Positions 1 through 8,412 of a stretch of 64,000 bases of DNA are shown here, piece by piece. The position numbers and the translations under genes are program-made. The notes beneath the pieces were generated by a model, which did no database searches, had not been told where the DNA came from, and worked only from the letters and a program-made list of their open reading frames with translations. Numbering within the stretch: the stretch's first letter is position 1; every line of letters begins with the position of its first letter. This stretch comes from Ga0077536 sp943370145 (GTDB lineage: Bacteria; Pseudomonadota; Gammaproteobacteria; Ga0077536). The stretch is from assembly GCA_943370145.1 (NCBI GenBank), contig CALRPY020000020.1, forward strand, positions 1 through 64,000. Direction: 5' to 3'.

Positions 1-273
1 CAAGTTCTGGCAGCCACCGCCAGCGCGCCCGGCAAAGGCATGGCCAGCAGCCGGTTGGAGCATTTTTGCAGACGCGGTGTCAGCGTTCTCAGCCCGAGGC
101 CCGGGTCTCGCAGGACGAAATCCGCCCGGCAACCGCTCCCGATGCCCGGGCCAGGCCAGCCTGTCGGTCGGTCCCTGCCAGTGCACGCGTGGAGCCTGGC
201 TGGCCGCTCGCCACCCCCACTCTCTATACTCACCGCCTGACCCGGCTCACCGGCCGCACCACGTGCAAACCGC
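1..273. other. Left-edge region without a supported gene
   Basis: No ORF here has recognisable protein character. A short minus-strand reading frame could start at 63 or 41 and run off the left edge, but only about 20 codons are visible, so it cannot be judged. A TATACT hexamer at 225-230 lies about 45 bases before the DUF4124 gene and is a possible -10 element. I see no convincing -35 partner. Confidence 0.4.
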
Positions 274-732
274 ATGATCCGCCTCCGACCCACGCCATCC
301 GCGCGCGTCCTTGCGTTGCTGGGGACCGCCCTGGCTTCAGCCACCCTGTTTGCGGCCGATGTCTATCGATGGACGGACGAGGACGGCGCGACCCATTTCG
401 GCGACCAGCCACCGGCGGCCGGGGCGCTGCGAATCAAGGTCCGCACGGGCAATGCGCCTGCCGATGGCGACCGCCAGGAGCGCACGCAACGACTGCTCGA
501 CGAATTCGCCGCAGCGCGGGCCGAGAAGAAGGCTTCGGCAGAGGAAGAGGCCAGGGCCGCGGAAGCGCGCGCCGCAGCCTGCGACGAAGCGCGAAACCGG
601 CATTATGAATACGAGCACTCCGGTTACCTGTACGTCTGGGACGCCACGGGCAACAAGCGTGTGCTGAGCGACGGGGAACACGCCCAGGCACGCGCGACAG
701 CCCGCGCGGACGTGGACAAGTGGTGCGATTGA
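274..732 (+). CDS. DUF4124 domain-containing exported protein
   Basis: This 152-residue protein starts with a basic then hydrophobic segment of about 27 residues ending in an Ala-rich stretch, which fits a signal peptide. The mature N terminus has the DUF4124 pattern: VYRWTDEDGATHFGDQPP, the usual tyrosine-arginine-tryptophan-threonine-D/N-E-x-G core. The remainder is an Ala/Glu/Arg-rich, probably helical stretch (residues 75-115) followed by a short Tyr-rich tail. DUF4124 proteins are small envelope proteins of Proteobacteria with no established biochemical role. It stands alone upstream of the kinase gene with a 107-base gap, so co-transcription is possible but unproven. Confidence 0.8.
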   Translation: MIRLRPTPSARVLALLGTALASATLFAADVYRWTDEDGATHFGDQPPAAGALRIKVRTGNAPADGDRQERTQRLLDEFAAARAEKKASAEEEARAAEARAAACDEARNRHYEYEHSGYLYVWDATGNKRVLSDGEHAQARATARADVDKWCD

Positions 733-839
733 AACGCTCGTAAAGCGCTCAAAAAGTCGCGATATCTCAGCTATCCGGCTGAGGGCATTCAAGTTACTAT
801 TTTCTGAACCTTGAGTTCGCTGGGGACAGACGGCCGGGC

Positions 840-3413
840 ATGAAAGAAGCATTCTGGAAATCCGACCGGTTCGTCGGTCTCATCATTTCCCTGGTTTTCT
901 TCATCGGTTGGTGGGGCGCCAATCCTGTCCTCGAAGGATTGGAAGGTGACGCCTACGATCTCGGCGTCAGGCTGTCGTCGCGCGAGGACGCGACGCGCAA
1001 GGACGACATCGCGGTCATCGCGATCGATGACCAGAGCATCCAGAACATCGGCCGCTGGCCGTGGCCGCGCGACGTCCACGCGAACATGGTCGAGAAGCTG
1101 AGCGAGGCCGGCGCGAAGACGATTGCCTCGACCATCTTCTATTCGGAGCCCCAGGTCGATCCCGGGCTGGCGTGGATTACGCGGCTGCGCGACCAACTCG
1201 GCACGGCGTCGCTGGCGCCTGACAAGGCCGCGGAAATCACCTCGACGCTGGACGCGGCGGTCAAGGCCCTCGACACCGATGCCATCCTCGGCGGCACGCT
1301 CGCAAGCACCAGTCGCACGGTCCTCGCAATGCAGTTCGATCCGGGCGAAATCATCGGCAACCCCGATGCGCCCCTGCCGGATTACGTAAGCCGGTTCGCG
1401 ATTCCTGAAGCGAATATCACCGACCCCAGCGGCACCAACGCCTACTTCCCGCTCCCGACGACGAAGGCTGCGCCCCCGATCGCGGCGGTCGGCGGGCATG
1501 CGGCAGGCATCGGCTCCCTGATCAACCCGCTGGACGTCGACGGCACCCTGCGGCGCGAACCGCTCGTCATCCGCTACTACGACCAGTATTTCCCCTCGCT
1601 TGCGCTCATGACGGCCGCACGCAGCCTCAACCTGACGGTCACGGACATCCAGGTGGCCCGCGGCGAGAGCGTCCGGCTCGGCGGGCTCGAGATCAAGACC
1701 GACCCGATCTCCCGCATGAACACCTTCTACTACGGCAGCGAGGACGAGGACTCCCAGGGCAAACCGCTTCCACCGTTTCCGGTGTACTCGTTCTACAACG
1801 TGATCCAGGGCGAGACGCCGCTGGACAACTTCAAGGACAAGATTGTCCTCATCGGCGCGACCGCCTTTGGCGTCGGCTCCGACCTCTACACGCCGATTGG
1901 CGAGGTCAAGGGGCCGGTGATGATCCTCGCGCACACCGTCGCGAGCATCCTGAACCAGCATTTCTTCGTGCAGCCCACCTGGGCTTTCTGGGTCGAACTG
2001 CTGGCAATCCTGCTTGTTGCAGCCTACCTGACCGCCGTGCTGCCGCGGCTGAATGCGGGGCCCGCCGCACTCGCGAGCATCGGCCTGTTCGTGCTGCTGC
2101 TCGCGGTGGAGCTGGGCCTGATGGTCACGCAGGCGAGCTGGCTGAAGCTGGTCACCGCGGCAACCATGCTGCTGGTCGGCCACGCGCTCCTCACGACCAA
2201 GCGCTTCCTCGCGACCGAGCGCGGCGCCATCGACAGCAGCATCAAGGCCGCGATGTCGAACCGCCAGCTGGCGCTGCAGTTCCAGCAGAAGGGCGAGCTG
2301 GACAACGCTTTCGAGTACTTCCGGCGCTGCCCGATCGACGATGAACTGCTGGAGGCGATGTACGGCCTCGCCGCGGACTTCACGGTCAAGCGCCTGCCGC
2401 AGAAGGCGATGCACGTCTACGAGTACATACACGCGAAAAATCCCAGGTTCCGCGACATCGAGGCCAAGATCGCGCAGGCCCGGCACATGACGGATACCCA
2501 GATGCTGTTTCCTGGCGGGCGTCCGGGCGGCGGCTCGGCATCCAGCACCCTGGTGCTGGGGCCCGGCATGCCGAAAACGATGCTCGGTCGCTACGAGGTG
2601 GAGAAGGAGCTGGGCAAGGGTGCCATGGGCGTCGTGTATCTCGGCAAGGACCCGAAGATCAACCGCGTCGTGGCCATCAAGACGATGGCCCTGTCCCAGG
2701 AATTCGAGGCCGACGAACTCGACGAGGTGAAGTCGCGGTTCTTCCGCGAGGCGGAAACGGCCGGTCGTCTGCAGCACCCGAACGTCGTGACGATCTACGA
2801 CGCCGGCGAGGAGCACGACCTCGCGTACATCGCGATGGAGTTCCTCGAGGGACACGACCTGACGCGCTACACGAAACCCGACAGCCTGCTGCCGCTGCAA
2901 ACGGTGCTCGGGATCATCTTCAAGTCCGCGCTGGCCCTCGACTACGCGCACAAGAACGGCGTCGTCCACCGCGATATCAAGCCGGCCAACGTGATGTACG
3001 AGCCGAACAAGAAGACCGTCAAGCTCACCGACTTCGGCATCGCGCGCATCACGGATTCAAGCAAGACCAAGACCGGCATGGTGCTGGGCACACCGTCGTA
3101 CATGTCGCCGGAACAACTGTCAGGCAAGAAAGTCGATGGCCGCTCGGACCTGTTCTCGCTGGGCGTGATGCTCTACCAGATGGTCACCGGTAAACTCCCC
3201 TTCCAGGGCGAATCGATGGCGACCCTCATGTACAAGATTGCCAATGAGCCCCACCAGGACATCGCGGAACTGAAGCCGGAGCTGGCGAAACAGAAGCCCT
3301 GCCTGTCCGCGATCATAAACAAGGCCCTCCAGAAAGACGTCTCCCAGCGTTACCAGAGCGGTGCCGACATGGCGCGGGACATCCAGGCCTGCGCCAAGCA
3401 GGTCGGGCCGTAG
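840..3413 (+). CDS. CHASE2-sensor serine/threonine protein kinase
   Basis: An 857-residue membrane receptor kinase. Residues about 11-27 form an N-terminal membrane anchor, about 30-375 a periplasmic CHASE2 sensor (IAVIAIDDQSIQNIGRWPWPR is diagnostic of the fold), and three more hydrophobic helices follow at about 380-452. A TPR-like helical linker (about 462-555) leads to a C-terminal Hanks-type kinase (about 583-850). The kinase is intact: Gly-rich loop GKGAMGVV, ATP lysine K614, catalytic HRDIKPAN with D712, DFGIAR and the GTPSYMSPEQ activation segment. The order is the reverse of most bacterial Hanks kinases, where the kinase is N-terminal. PP2C phosphatase and FHA genes follow at once, giving a writer-eraser-reader set. 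The ligand is unknown. Confidence 0.93.
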   Translation: MKEAFWKSDRFVGLIISLVFFIGWWGANPVLEGLEGDAYDLGVRLSSREDATRKDDIAVIAIDDQSIQNIGRWPWPRDVHANMVEKLSEAGAKTIASTIFYSEPQVDPGLAWITRLRDQLGTASLAPDKAAEITSTLDAAVKALDTDAILGGTLASTSRTVLAMQFDPGEIIGNPDAPLPDYVSRFAIPEANITDPSGTNAYFPLPTTKAAPPIAAVGGHAAGIGSLINPLDVDGTLRREPLVIRYYDQYFPSLALMTAARSLNLTVTDIQVARGESVRLGGLEIKTDPISRMNTFYYGSEDEDSQGKPLPPFPVYSFYNVIQGETPLDNFKDKIVLIGATAFGVGSDLYTPIGEVKGPVMILAHTVASILNQHFFVQPTWAFWVELLAILLVAAYLTAVLPRLNAGPAALASIGLFVLLLAVELGLMVTQASWLKLVTAATMLLVGHALLTTKRFLATERGAIDSSIKAAMSNRQLALQFQQKGELDNAFEYFRRCPIDDELLEAMYGLAADFTVKRLPQKAMHVYEYIHAKNPRFRDIEAKIAQARHMTDTQMLFPGGRPGGGSASSTLVLGPGMPKTMLGRYEVEKELGKGAMGVVYLGKDPKINRVVAIKTMALSQEFEADELDEVKSRFFREAETAGRLQHPNVVTIYDAGEEHDLAYIAMEFLEGHDLTRYTKPDSLLPLQTVLGIIFKSALALDYAHKNGVVHRDIKPANVMYEPNKKTVKLTDFGIARITDSSKTKTGMVLGTPSYMSPEQLSGKKVDGRSDLFSLGVMLYQMVTGKLPFQGESMATLMYKIANEPHQDIAELKPELAKQKPCLSAIINKALQKDVSQRYQSGADMARDIQACAKQVGP

Positions 3414-3435
3414 GACCCCACGGGAAAACCGCGGC

Positions 3436-4275
3436 ATGATGATGCCCGCCGAAGTCGAGTTCGCGAACGTCTCCGATCCGGGGCGCAAGCGACCGCACAA
3501 CGAGGACAGCTCGGCCACCGATCGGGCTCTTGGCCTTGCGCTCGTCGCCGACGGCATGGGCGGCTACAAGGCCGGCGAGGTCGCCAGCGCGATTGCAGCC
3601 AAGGCGGTCGTCGACGGCGTTCGTGAGGGCGGAAACAAGCATCGCTTCGTGCGTTCGCAGCGCGGCAATGGCCAGGCTTCGTCAGCCGAGGCCCAGTTGA
3701 TTCGCGAATGCATCCAGGCCGCGAACAAGCACATCTACGACACGGCGCACGCCCTTCCGCAGTGCCAGGGCATGGGCACGACCATCGTCGCCGCGATGTT
3801 CTCGCTCGGACGGGTCACGATCGCCCACGTCGGTGATTCGCGCATCTATCGCTACCGGGGCGGCGAACTCAAGCAGGTCACCAGCGACCACTCGCTGGTC
3901 CAGGAACTGATCGACAGGGGTTTCTTCACGCCGGAAGAGGCACAGGCCAATACGCCGAAGAATCTGGTCACCCGGGCACTGGGTATCGACGAGCACGTCG
4001 AGGTCGACGTGCAGGAGCTGGAGACCGAGACAGGCGATATCTACCTGCTCTGCTCGGACGGCCTGAATGATATGGTAAATGATGAAGAAATTCGCTTAAC
4101 CCTCAGTAAATATAGTGCTAATCTTTTGCAAGCGGCCCAGGAATTGGTGCGGCTGGCCAACCAGGGCGGCGGTAAGGACAACATTTCCGTCGTGCTCGCC
4201 CGACCGCGGCAGGCACAATCCGGACGTGCAGGACTACTCGCGAAGGTGATGGGGCTTTTTACGAGGCGCAGCTGA
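3436..4275 (+). CDS. PP2C-family Ser/Thr protein phosphatase
   Basis: A cytoplasmic PPM/PP2C phosphatase of 279 residues. The metal-binding motifs are all present: the N-terminal NED, DGMGG near residue 38, GTT, the HVGDSRIYRYRGG strand, DGLND and the C-terminal GGKDNISVV. Three consecutive ATG codons at 3436, 3439 and 3442 precede the PP2C fold. The longer frame upstream only overlaps the kinase end, so I start at 3436. The gene lies 22 bases after the kinase and most likely reverses its phosphorylation, as in stp/pknB pairs. A short AT-richer patch around 4065-4125 inside the gene uses codons that are uncommon for its neighbours. Confidence 0.92.
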   Translation: MMMPAEVEFANVSDPGRKRPHNEDSSATDRALGLALVADGMGGYKAGEVASAIAAKAVVDGVREGGNKHRFVRSQRGNGQASSAEAQLIRECIQAANKHIYDTAHALPQCQGMGTTIVAAMFSLGRVTIAHVGDSRIYRYRGGELKQVTSDHSLVQELIDRGFFTPEEAQANTPKNLVTRALGIDEHVEVDVQELETETGDIYLLCSDGLNDMVNDEEIRLTLSKYSANLLQAAQELVRLANQGGGKDNISVVLARPRQAQSGRAGLLAKVMGLFTRRS

Positions 4276-4287
4276 CAGGACACAACA

Positions 4288-5073
4288 ATGGGCAAACTCG
4301 TACTCAGCTTGAACGGCGCGGTCCAGGGCGATTTCCAGCTCAACAAGGAGCGGATGACGATTGGCCGCAAGCCCGACAACGACATCCAGATCGACAATCT
4401 GGCCGTCAGCGGCAAGCATGCCCTCGTCATCACCATTCTTGACGACTCCTTCCTCGAAGACCTCGGCAGCACGAATGGCACCTACGTCAACGGCAAGCTG
4501 ATCAAGAAGCATGCGCTGCGCGACGGCGATGTCATTGGCATCGGCAAGCACGAACTGAAGTACGTCAACGAGCACGCCACGGCCGACGACGAGGAATTCG
4601 AAAAAACGATGATCATCAGGCCGGGCAGCGCCAGCGCCGCGATGTCGGCCGCCCGGGCGGCGGAAAGCGCACCACCGCCCGCCCCGTCCGCGCCGCCACC
4701 CCACGTCACGGCGGCGGCATCGCAGCCCGCGCCGTACGCCGCCCAACCCAGTCCGTTGCACGCGGCGCCCCCACCGCCGGCCCCCGCGTCAGGCATGCCG
4801 CTGGGTAAGCTGCGCGTCCTGAGTGGCCCGATTGCGGGCAAGGAGCTGGAACTGACGAAAGCCCTGATCACGCTCGGCAAGCCCGGTGTGCAGGTGGCAG
4901 TCATTTCGCGGCGGCCGAACGGCTACTCCCTCACTCACATCGAGGGCGACGGTAAGAATGCCAATTTTCCGGTCGTCAACGGTGCGCCGATCGGTACGCA
5001 GGCCTACTCGATGAAGAGCGGTGATATCGTCGAAATCGCCGGCATCAAGATGGAGTTCACGCTCACTCGCTGA
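4288..5073 (+). CDS. Double FHA-type phosphothreonine-binding protein
   Basis: A 261-residue soluble protein. Residues about 24-93 form a clear FHA domain with the GRKPDND, SGKHA and LGSTNGTYVNG motifs that contact phosphothreonine. A Pro/Ala-rich linker (about 120-178) follows. The C-terminal part (about 180-261) looks like a second, degenerate FHA fold: it keeps the strand pattern and a VVNG turn but lacks the canonical GR-x-x-x-N/S and S-x-x-H residues. By position, 12 bases after the phosphatase, it is the likely phospho-reader of the upstream kinase. It probably recruits a target or is itself phosphorylated. Confidence 0.88.
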   Translation: MGKLVLSLNGAVQGDFQLNKERMTIGRKPDNDIQIDNLAVSGKHALVITILDDSFLEDLGSTNGTYVNGKLIKKHALRDGDVIGIGKHELKYVNEHATADDEEFEKTMIIRPGSASAAMSAARAAESAPPPAPSAPPPHVTAAASQPAPYAAQPSPLHAAPPPPAPASGMPLGKLRVLSGPIAGKELELTKALITLGKPGVQVAVISRRPNGYSLTHIEGDGKNANFPVVNGAPIGTQAYSMKSGDIVEIAGIKMEFTLTR

Positions 5074-5095
5074 TCACCCTGCGGGAGGCAGCGAG

Positions 5096-5121
5096 AAAAA
5101 GCGCCCGCAAGGGCGCTTTTT
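5096..5121. terminator. Bidirectional intrinsic terminator
   Basis: A perfect 11-bp stem (AAAAAGCGCCC / GGGCGCTTTTT) closes on a GCAA tetraloop. The A-tract and T-tract make it work in both directions. It separates the plus-strand FHA gene from the converging adenylate cyclase gene and is the only textbook Rho-independent terminator I see in the window. Confidence 0.9.
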
Positions 5122-5164
5122 CGTTGGAGGGCCCGGCCGGCACCCACGGCCCGCGCGGCCCGGT

Positions 5165-7414
5165 CTATTTCGTCGCATGCGTGAACACGCCGTCCCAAGC
5201 CGGGCCGGGCGGCTGTTTCCTGAACTGCTCGATGCGCTCGACATAGACCTTGTACAGCGCCGGCGCGCGCGACGTGCGGCTCAGGTTCAGGAAATTCATC
5301 TCCGCGGTATCCCACTCGGCCGCCCGGTACATGCGCAGCGCCTCGCGGTAGAGCTTGAGTTCATCCTTCCACTTCGTATCGAGCTCGCTGCGCAGGCACA
5401 GGGGTTCGAAGATCGTGATGGGCCGGTCCTTGCCTTTCACCCGCACGCGATCGATCTCGCGATAGGCATATTCGGGCACCGCTTCCCGGGTACTCTCACT
5501 GACGAGCATCGACACGCCGTAGCCCTTGGTCAGGCCCTCGAGGCGCGACCCGAGATTCACCGCGTCCCCCAGCACCGTGTAGGCCATGCGGAACTCCGAA
5601 CCCATGTTGCCGACACTCATGGGCCCGGTGTTGATACCGACGCCGATCCTGATGGCCGGCCAGCCGCGACTCGCGAAGTTGCGGTTGAGTTCCTCCAGCC
5701 GCGCCAGCATGCCGAGGCCGGCCTGTACCGCATGACGCGCATGCTCGGGATCGCTCAGCGGGGCGCCCCAGAACGCCATGACGGCGTCCCCCATGTACTT
5801 GTCGATCGTTCCGCGATGGTCGTGGATGACACTGGTCATGGGCGTCAGGAACTGGTTCATCAACCCCGACAGCTCCTTCGGGTTGAGACCTTCCGAAATG
5901 GTCGTGAAGCCGCGGATGTCCGAAAAGAGCACCGTCATCTCGCGGTTCTCGGCCTCCAGTGAATAGGCTTCTGGCCGCCGGGCCATCTCGTCGACCAGCG
6001 CGGGCGGCACGTAGTGGCCGAACAGCCCGGTCAGCTGCCGCTTGCCGCGAGTCTCGATGAAATAGCCGTAGGACATGTTCAGCACGAACATCGTCAACAG
6101 CATCAGCACGCCGGACGCCAGGGGCAGCACCAGGTTCCCGGCAGTCCATACCGCGAGGTTGAACACCACGAACCCGCCCAGGAGGGCAGCGGCCATCAGG
6201 GTCGCCGCCAGCGGGCTCAGCAGGGGCGCCATGATCGCCATCGTCAGCCCGAACACCAGCAGCAGCAGCACCTCGGCGCCCAGCGTGTATTCGGGAAGCT
6301 GCTTGATCCTGCCGTCGAGGATGCCGGCAATCAGGTTGGCGTGGACCTCGACCCCGGGGTAGGCCTCGCCAACGGGCGTGGCGCGCAGGTCGAGCAGGCC
6401 GGGCGCGGTGGTTCCCACCAGCACGATGGCGCCGTCCAGCAGTGCCTTGTCCGCGGCGCCGTGCAGGACGTCGGTGGCCGACACATAGGCGAAGCTGCCC
6501 TTGCGGCCTCGATATGGAACCAGCGCCTGGACGTGGCGGTCGACCGGAACGGCGTAGCGCCCCACGTCGAGCCACTCGAGCCCGGCGTAACCGCCGCCCG
6601 AGAACAGCGGTCGCTCGAAACGCGGTTTCACCTCCACCGAGCCGAGCGCATGGCGGGCGATCTCCAGCGACAGCGAGCCATAGTAAGCGCCATCGTGCTC
6701 AATCAGCATCGGCACGCGGCGCACCACGCCGTCGGAGTCCGGCTGCGGGTTGAAGTGGCCGCCAGCCAGCGCCCTCGACTGCAGCGTACCCAGATTGGCC
6801 CCGTAACCATCGGCGTGCCTGAATGCGACGTTCTTTCCGGTGAAGGTGCCCTTCACGAAAGTGGGCGACGGCAACGCACCGATCCGGGCAACCTGGTCAT
6901 CACCCGGTGACGCGAAATTGAAGTAGTAGCCCAGCACCACCGGAAAGCGGCCGATGGTGTCAGCGAAACGCTGGTCGTAGTTGAGCGCGGGACGCAGGCG
7001 ATCGATGGTCGAGCGGTAATTGGGGTCGTCCCGGAATTCACTGCCGGCCAGCGACTCCAGGACACCCAGGCCCGAACTCGTATCCGGCTCGGCGAACACG
7101 ATGTCGAAACCCAGCAGTCCGGCGTTGTAATCCTCGAAGGCCCGCCTCACGAGCTCGGCAAGCCTGTCGCGCCCCCATGGCCAACGCCCCTCGGCAGTCA
7201 GACTCTTTTCATCGATGTCGATGATCACGATCCGCCGCTCGACCGTGTTCGGCATCGTCAGCAGCAGGCGCTGGTCGTAGGCGATGTTCTCGATCTGGTC
7301 GATGAAGCCGATGCGGGCCCAATTCGATGCATGGATGACGAACACCAGCAACACGGCGAGGCCAAGTCCGATCCGCGTTGCATGCTCCCGCATGCGTCCC
7401 AAAAGCTTTTCCAT
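5165..7414 (-). CDS. CHASE2-sensor class III adenylate/guanylate cyclase
   Basis: A 749-residue membrane cyclase. An N-terminal helix (about 17-30) precedes a periplasmic CHASE2 domain (about 35-340), then three hydrophobic helices (about 375-450) and a cytoplasmic class III cyclase domain (about 480-660). The metal aspartates are in FSDIRGF (near residue 497) and KYMGDAVMAFW, and the transition-state segment VLGDAVNLGSRLEG is present, so catalysis should be intact. CHASE2 cyclases usually make cAMP. A helical tail of about 80 residues follows. It is the last gene of the minus-strand run, separated by 209 bases from the STAS gene, so it probably has its own promoter. A candidate effector is the cNMP-binding protein at 27006-28055. 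Confidence 0.92.
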   Translation of the reverse strand: MEKLLGRMREHATRIGLGLAVLLVFVIHASNWARIGFIDQIENIAYDQRLLLTMPNTVERRIVIIDIDEKSLTAEGRWPWGRDRLAELVRRAFEDYNAGLLGFDIVFAEPDTSSGLGVLESLAGSEFRDDPNYRSTIDRLRPALNYDQRFADTIGRFPVVLGYYFNFASPGDDQVARIGALPSPTFVKGTFTGKNVAFRHADGYGANLGTLQSRALAGGHFNPQPDSDGVVRRVPMLIEHDGAYYGSLSLEIARHALGSVEVKPRFERPLFSGGGYAGLEWLDVGRYAVPVDRHVQALVPYRGRKGSFAYVSATDVLHGAADKALLDGAIVLVGTTAPGLLDLRATPVGEAYPGVEVHANLIAGILDGRIKQLPEYTLGAEVLLLLVFGLTMAIMAPLLSPLAATLMAAALLGGFVVFNLAVWTAGNLVLPLASGVLMLLTMFVLNMSYGYFIETRGKRQLTGLFGHYVPPALVDEMARRPEAYSLEAENREMTVLFSDIRGFTTISEGLNPKELSGLMNQFLTPMTSVIHDHRGTIDKYMGDAVMAFWGAPLSDPEHARHAVQAGLGMLARLEELNRNFASRGWPAIRIGVGINTGPMSVGNMGSEFRMAYTVLGDAVNLGSRLEGLTKGYGVSMLVSESTREAVPEYAYREIDRVRVKGKDRPITIFEPLCLRSELDTKWKDELKLYREALRMYRAAEWDTAEMNFLNLSRTSRAPALYKVYVERIEQFRKQPPGPAWDGVFTHATK

Positions 7415-7623
7415 CCTTCAATCCCCAGCAAGCTGCGCCCCGTCCCCGGTCCGCGGTGGTGCGGCTCCCCGGCCGCCCTGTTCTTGTCAGCGCTCGACTG
7501 CGTCCGGCGGCAGACCCCGGACCCGCCTGCCCGGACCGTCCGGCGGCATGTTGCCGCATGCGCCGACAGTGTCCTTCACTTCCGGTGCTGGCGCGAGCCG
7601 GCGCGGCGCGGACCTGCGGGTGC

Positions 7624-7947
7624 CTAGCGGGCGCTCGCGCCTACCGACGCATGGATTGGGAACACCTTGTCGAGCCGCGCGAGTTCGAGCACGCTGAGTG
7701 CCGGCTCGCTGACGGCCACGAGCCCGAATTCAAGATGCTTCTTGCGCGCCGTCTGGTAGGCCTCGACGAGGCTCGCGATACCCGAACTGTCGATGTAGCT
7801 GACGCCGGACATGTCGACCAGAGTCGGCTGCGCCGCCGCCAGTCGCTCGAGCAGCGTCCGCCTCACCTCGGCAGAGCAGGAGAGGTCGATGTCCCCCACG
7901 AGGTGGACGATTGCGTAGCCGTGTTCCTCGGTGACCTTGTATGTCAT
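7624..7947 (-). CDS. STAS-domain anti-sigma factor antagonist (RsbV/SpoIIAA-like)
   Basis: A 107-residue single STAS domain. The phosphorylatable serine lies in the conserved DSSGI turn of YIDSSGIASLVEA, which is what an RsbW-type kinase modifies. The gene follows the ATPase gene by 48 bases and the SpoIIE-type phosphatase gene, completing an antagonist / kinase / phosphatase partner-switching set. No sigma factor or other obvious output gene is adjacent, so the output partner is unknown. Confidence 0.9.
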   Translation of the reverse strand: MTYKVTEEHGYAIVHLVGDIDLSCSAEVRRTLLERLAAAQPTLVDMSGVSYIDSSGIASLVEAYQTARKKHLEFGLVAVSEPALSVLELARLDKVFPIHASVGASAR

Positions 7948-7995
7948 GGCACTGGTTCCGTATCCATGGAGGCCGCTGCCGCGCGCGGCTCCCGT

Positions 7996-8412
7996 TTAGC
8001 CAATCTTCTTTTTCATGCGCAGATAGTTGCCGCAGGCGCCGTGGAGATTCCCGTAGGTGCAATCGTCCATGGACTGACGAATGAAGAACGTCCCGAGTCC
8101 GCCCGGCCTCACGTCCTCCAGCCGCCGCGGCCTGATGTCATCGACATCGACCGGCGGCGCGAAATCCTTCAGCACGACCTCGAGTTCGGTGGGCGTGCTG
8201 TACATTTCGAGTTCGATGACGCCGGAGGCGTCGCCCTTGTACGCGTGCTGGATGATGTTCATGCACGCCTCGTTGACCGCCATCACGATGTCGGAGACGC
8301 ACTTGGCGTTGCAGCCGCGGGCCTCGGCCGCCGCCTGCACGGTGGTCCTGATCAGGGCGAGGGAGCCTGGCACGGCATCGAAGCGCGCCAGCAGGGGTGG
8401 CTGGTCAGGCAT
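7996..8412 (-). CDS. RsbW/SpoIIAB-like ATP-binding anti-sigma regulatory factor
   Basis: A 138-residue GHKL (HATPase_c) protein with the N-box NEACMNIIQHAY and a short G-box GGLGTFFIRQSMDD, as in RsbW/BtrW serine kinases that phosphorylate STAS antagonists. In-frame ATGs lie at 8451, 8418 and 8412. The family core begins near SLALIRTTV, and the upstream phosphatase stop is at 8405, so a start at 8412 or 8418 overlapping that stop by a few bases is the natural choice. The overlap indicates translational coupling to the phosphatase. No sigma-factor gene lies nearby. Confidence 0.85.
   Translation of the reverse strand: MPDQPPLLARFDAVPGSLALIRTTVQAAAEARGCNAKCVSDIVMAVNEACMNIIQHAYKGDASGVIELEMYSTPTELEVVLKDFAPPVDVDDIRPRRLEDVRPGGLGTFFIRQSMDDCTYGNLHGACGNYLRMKKKIG

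Noticed and set aside
789..2969. 726-residue minus-strand open frame opposite the CHASE2 kinase
   Set aside because: It is a shadow frame made by GC-rich codon usage opposite an intact, motif-complete kinase. It has no recognisable protein features.
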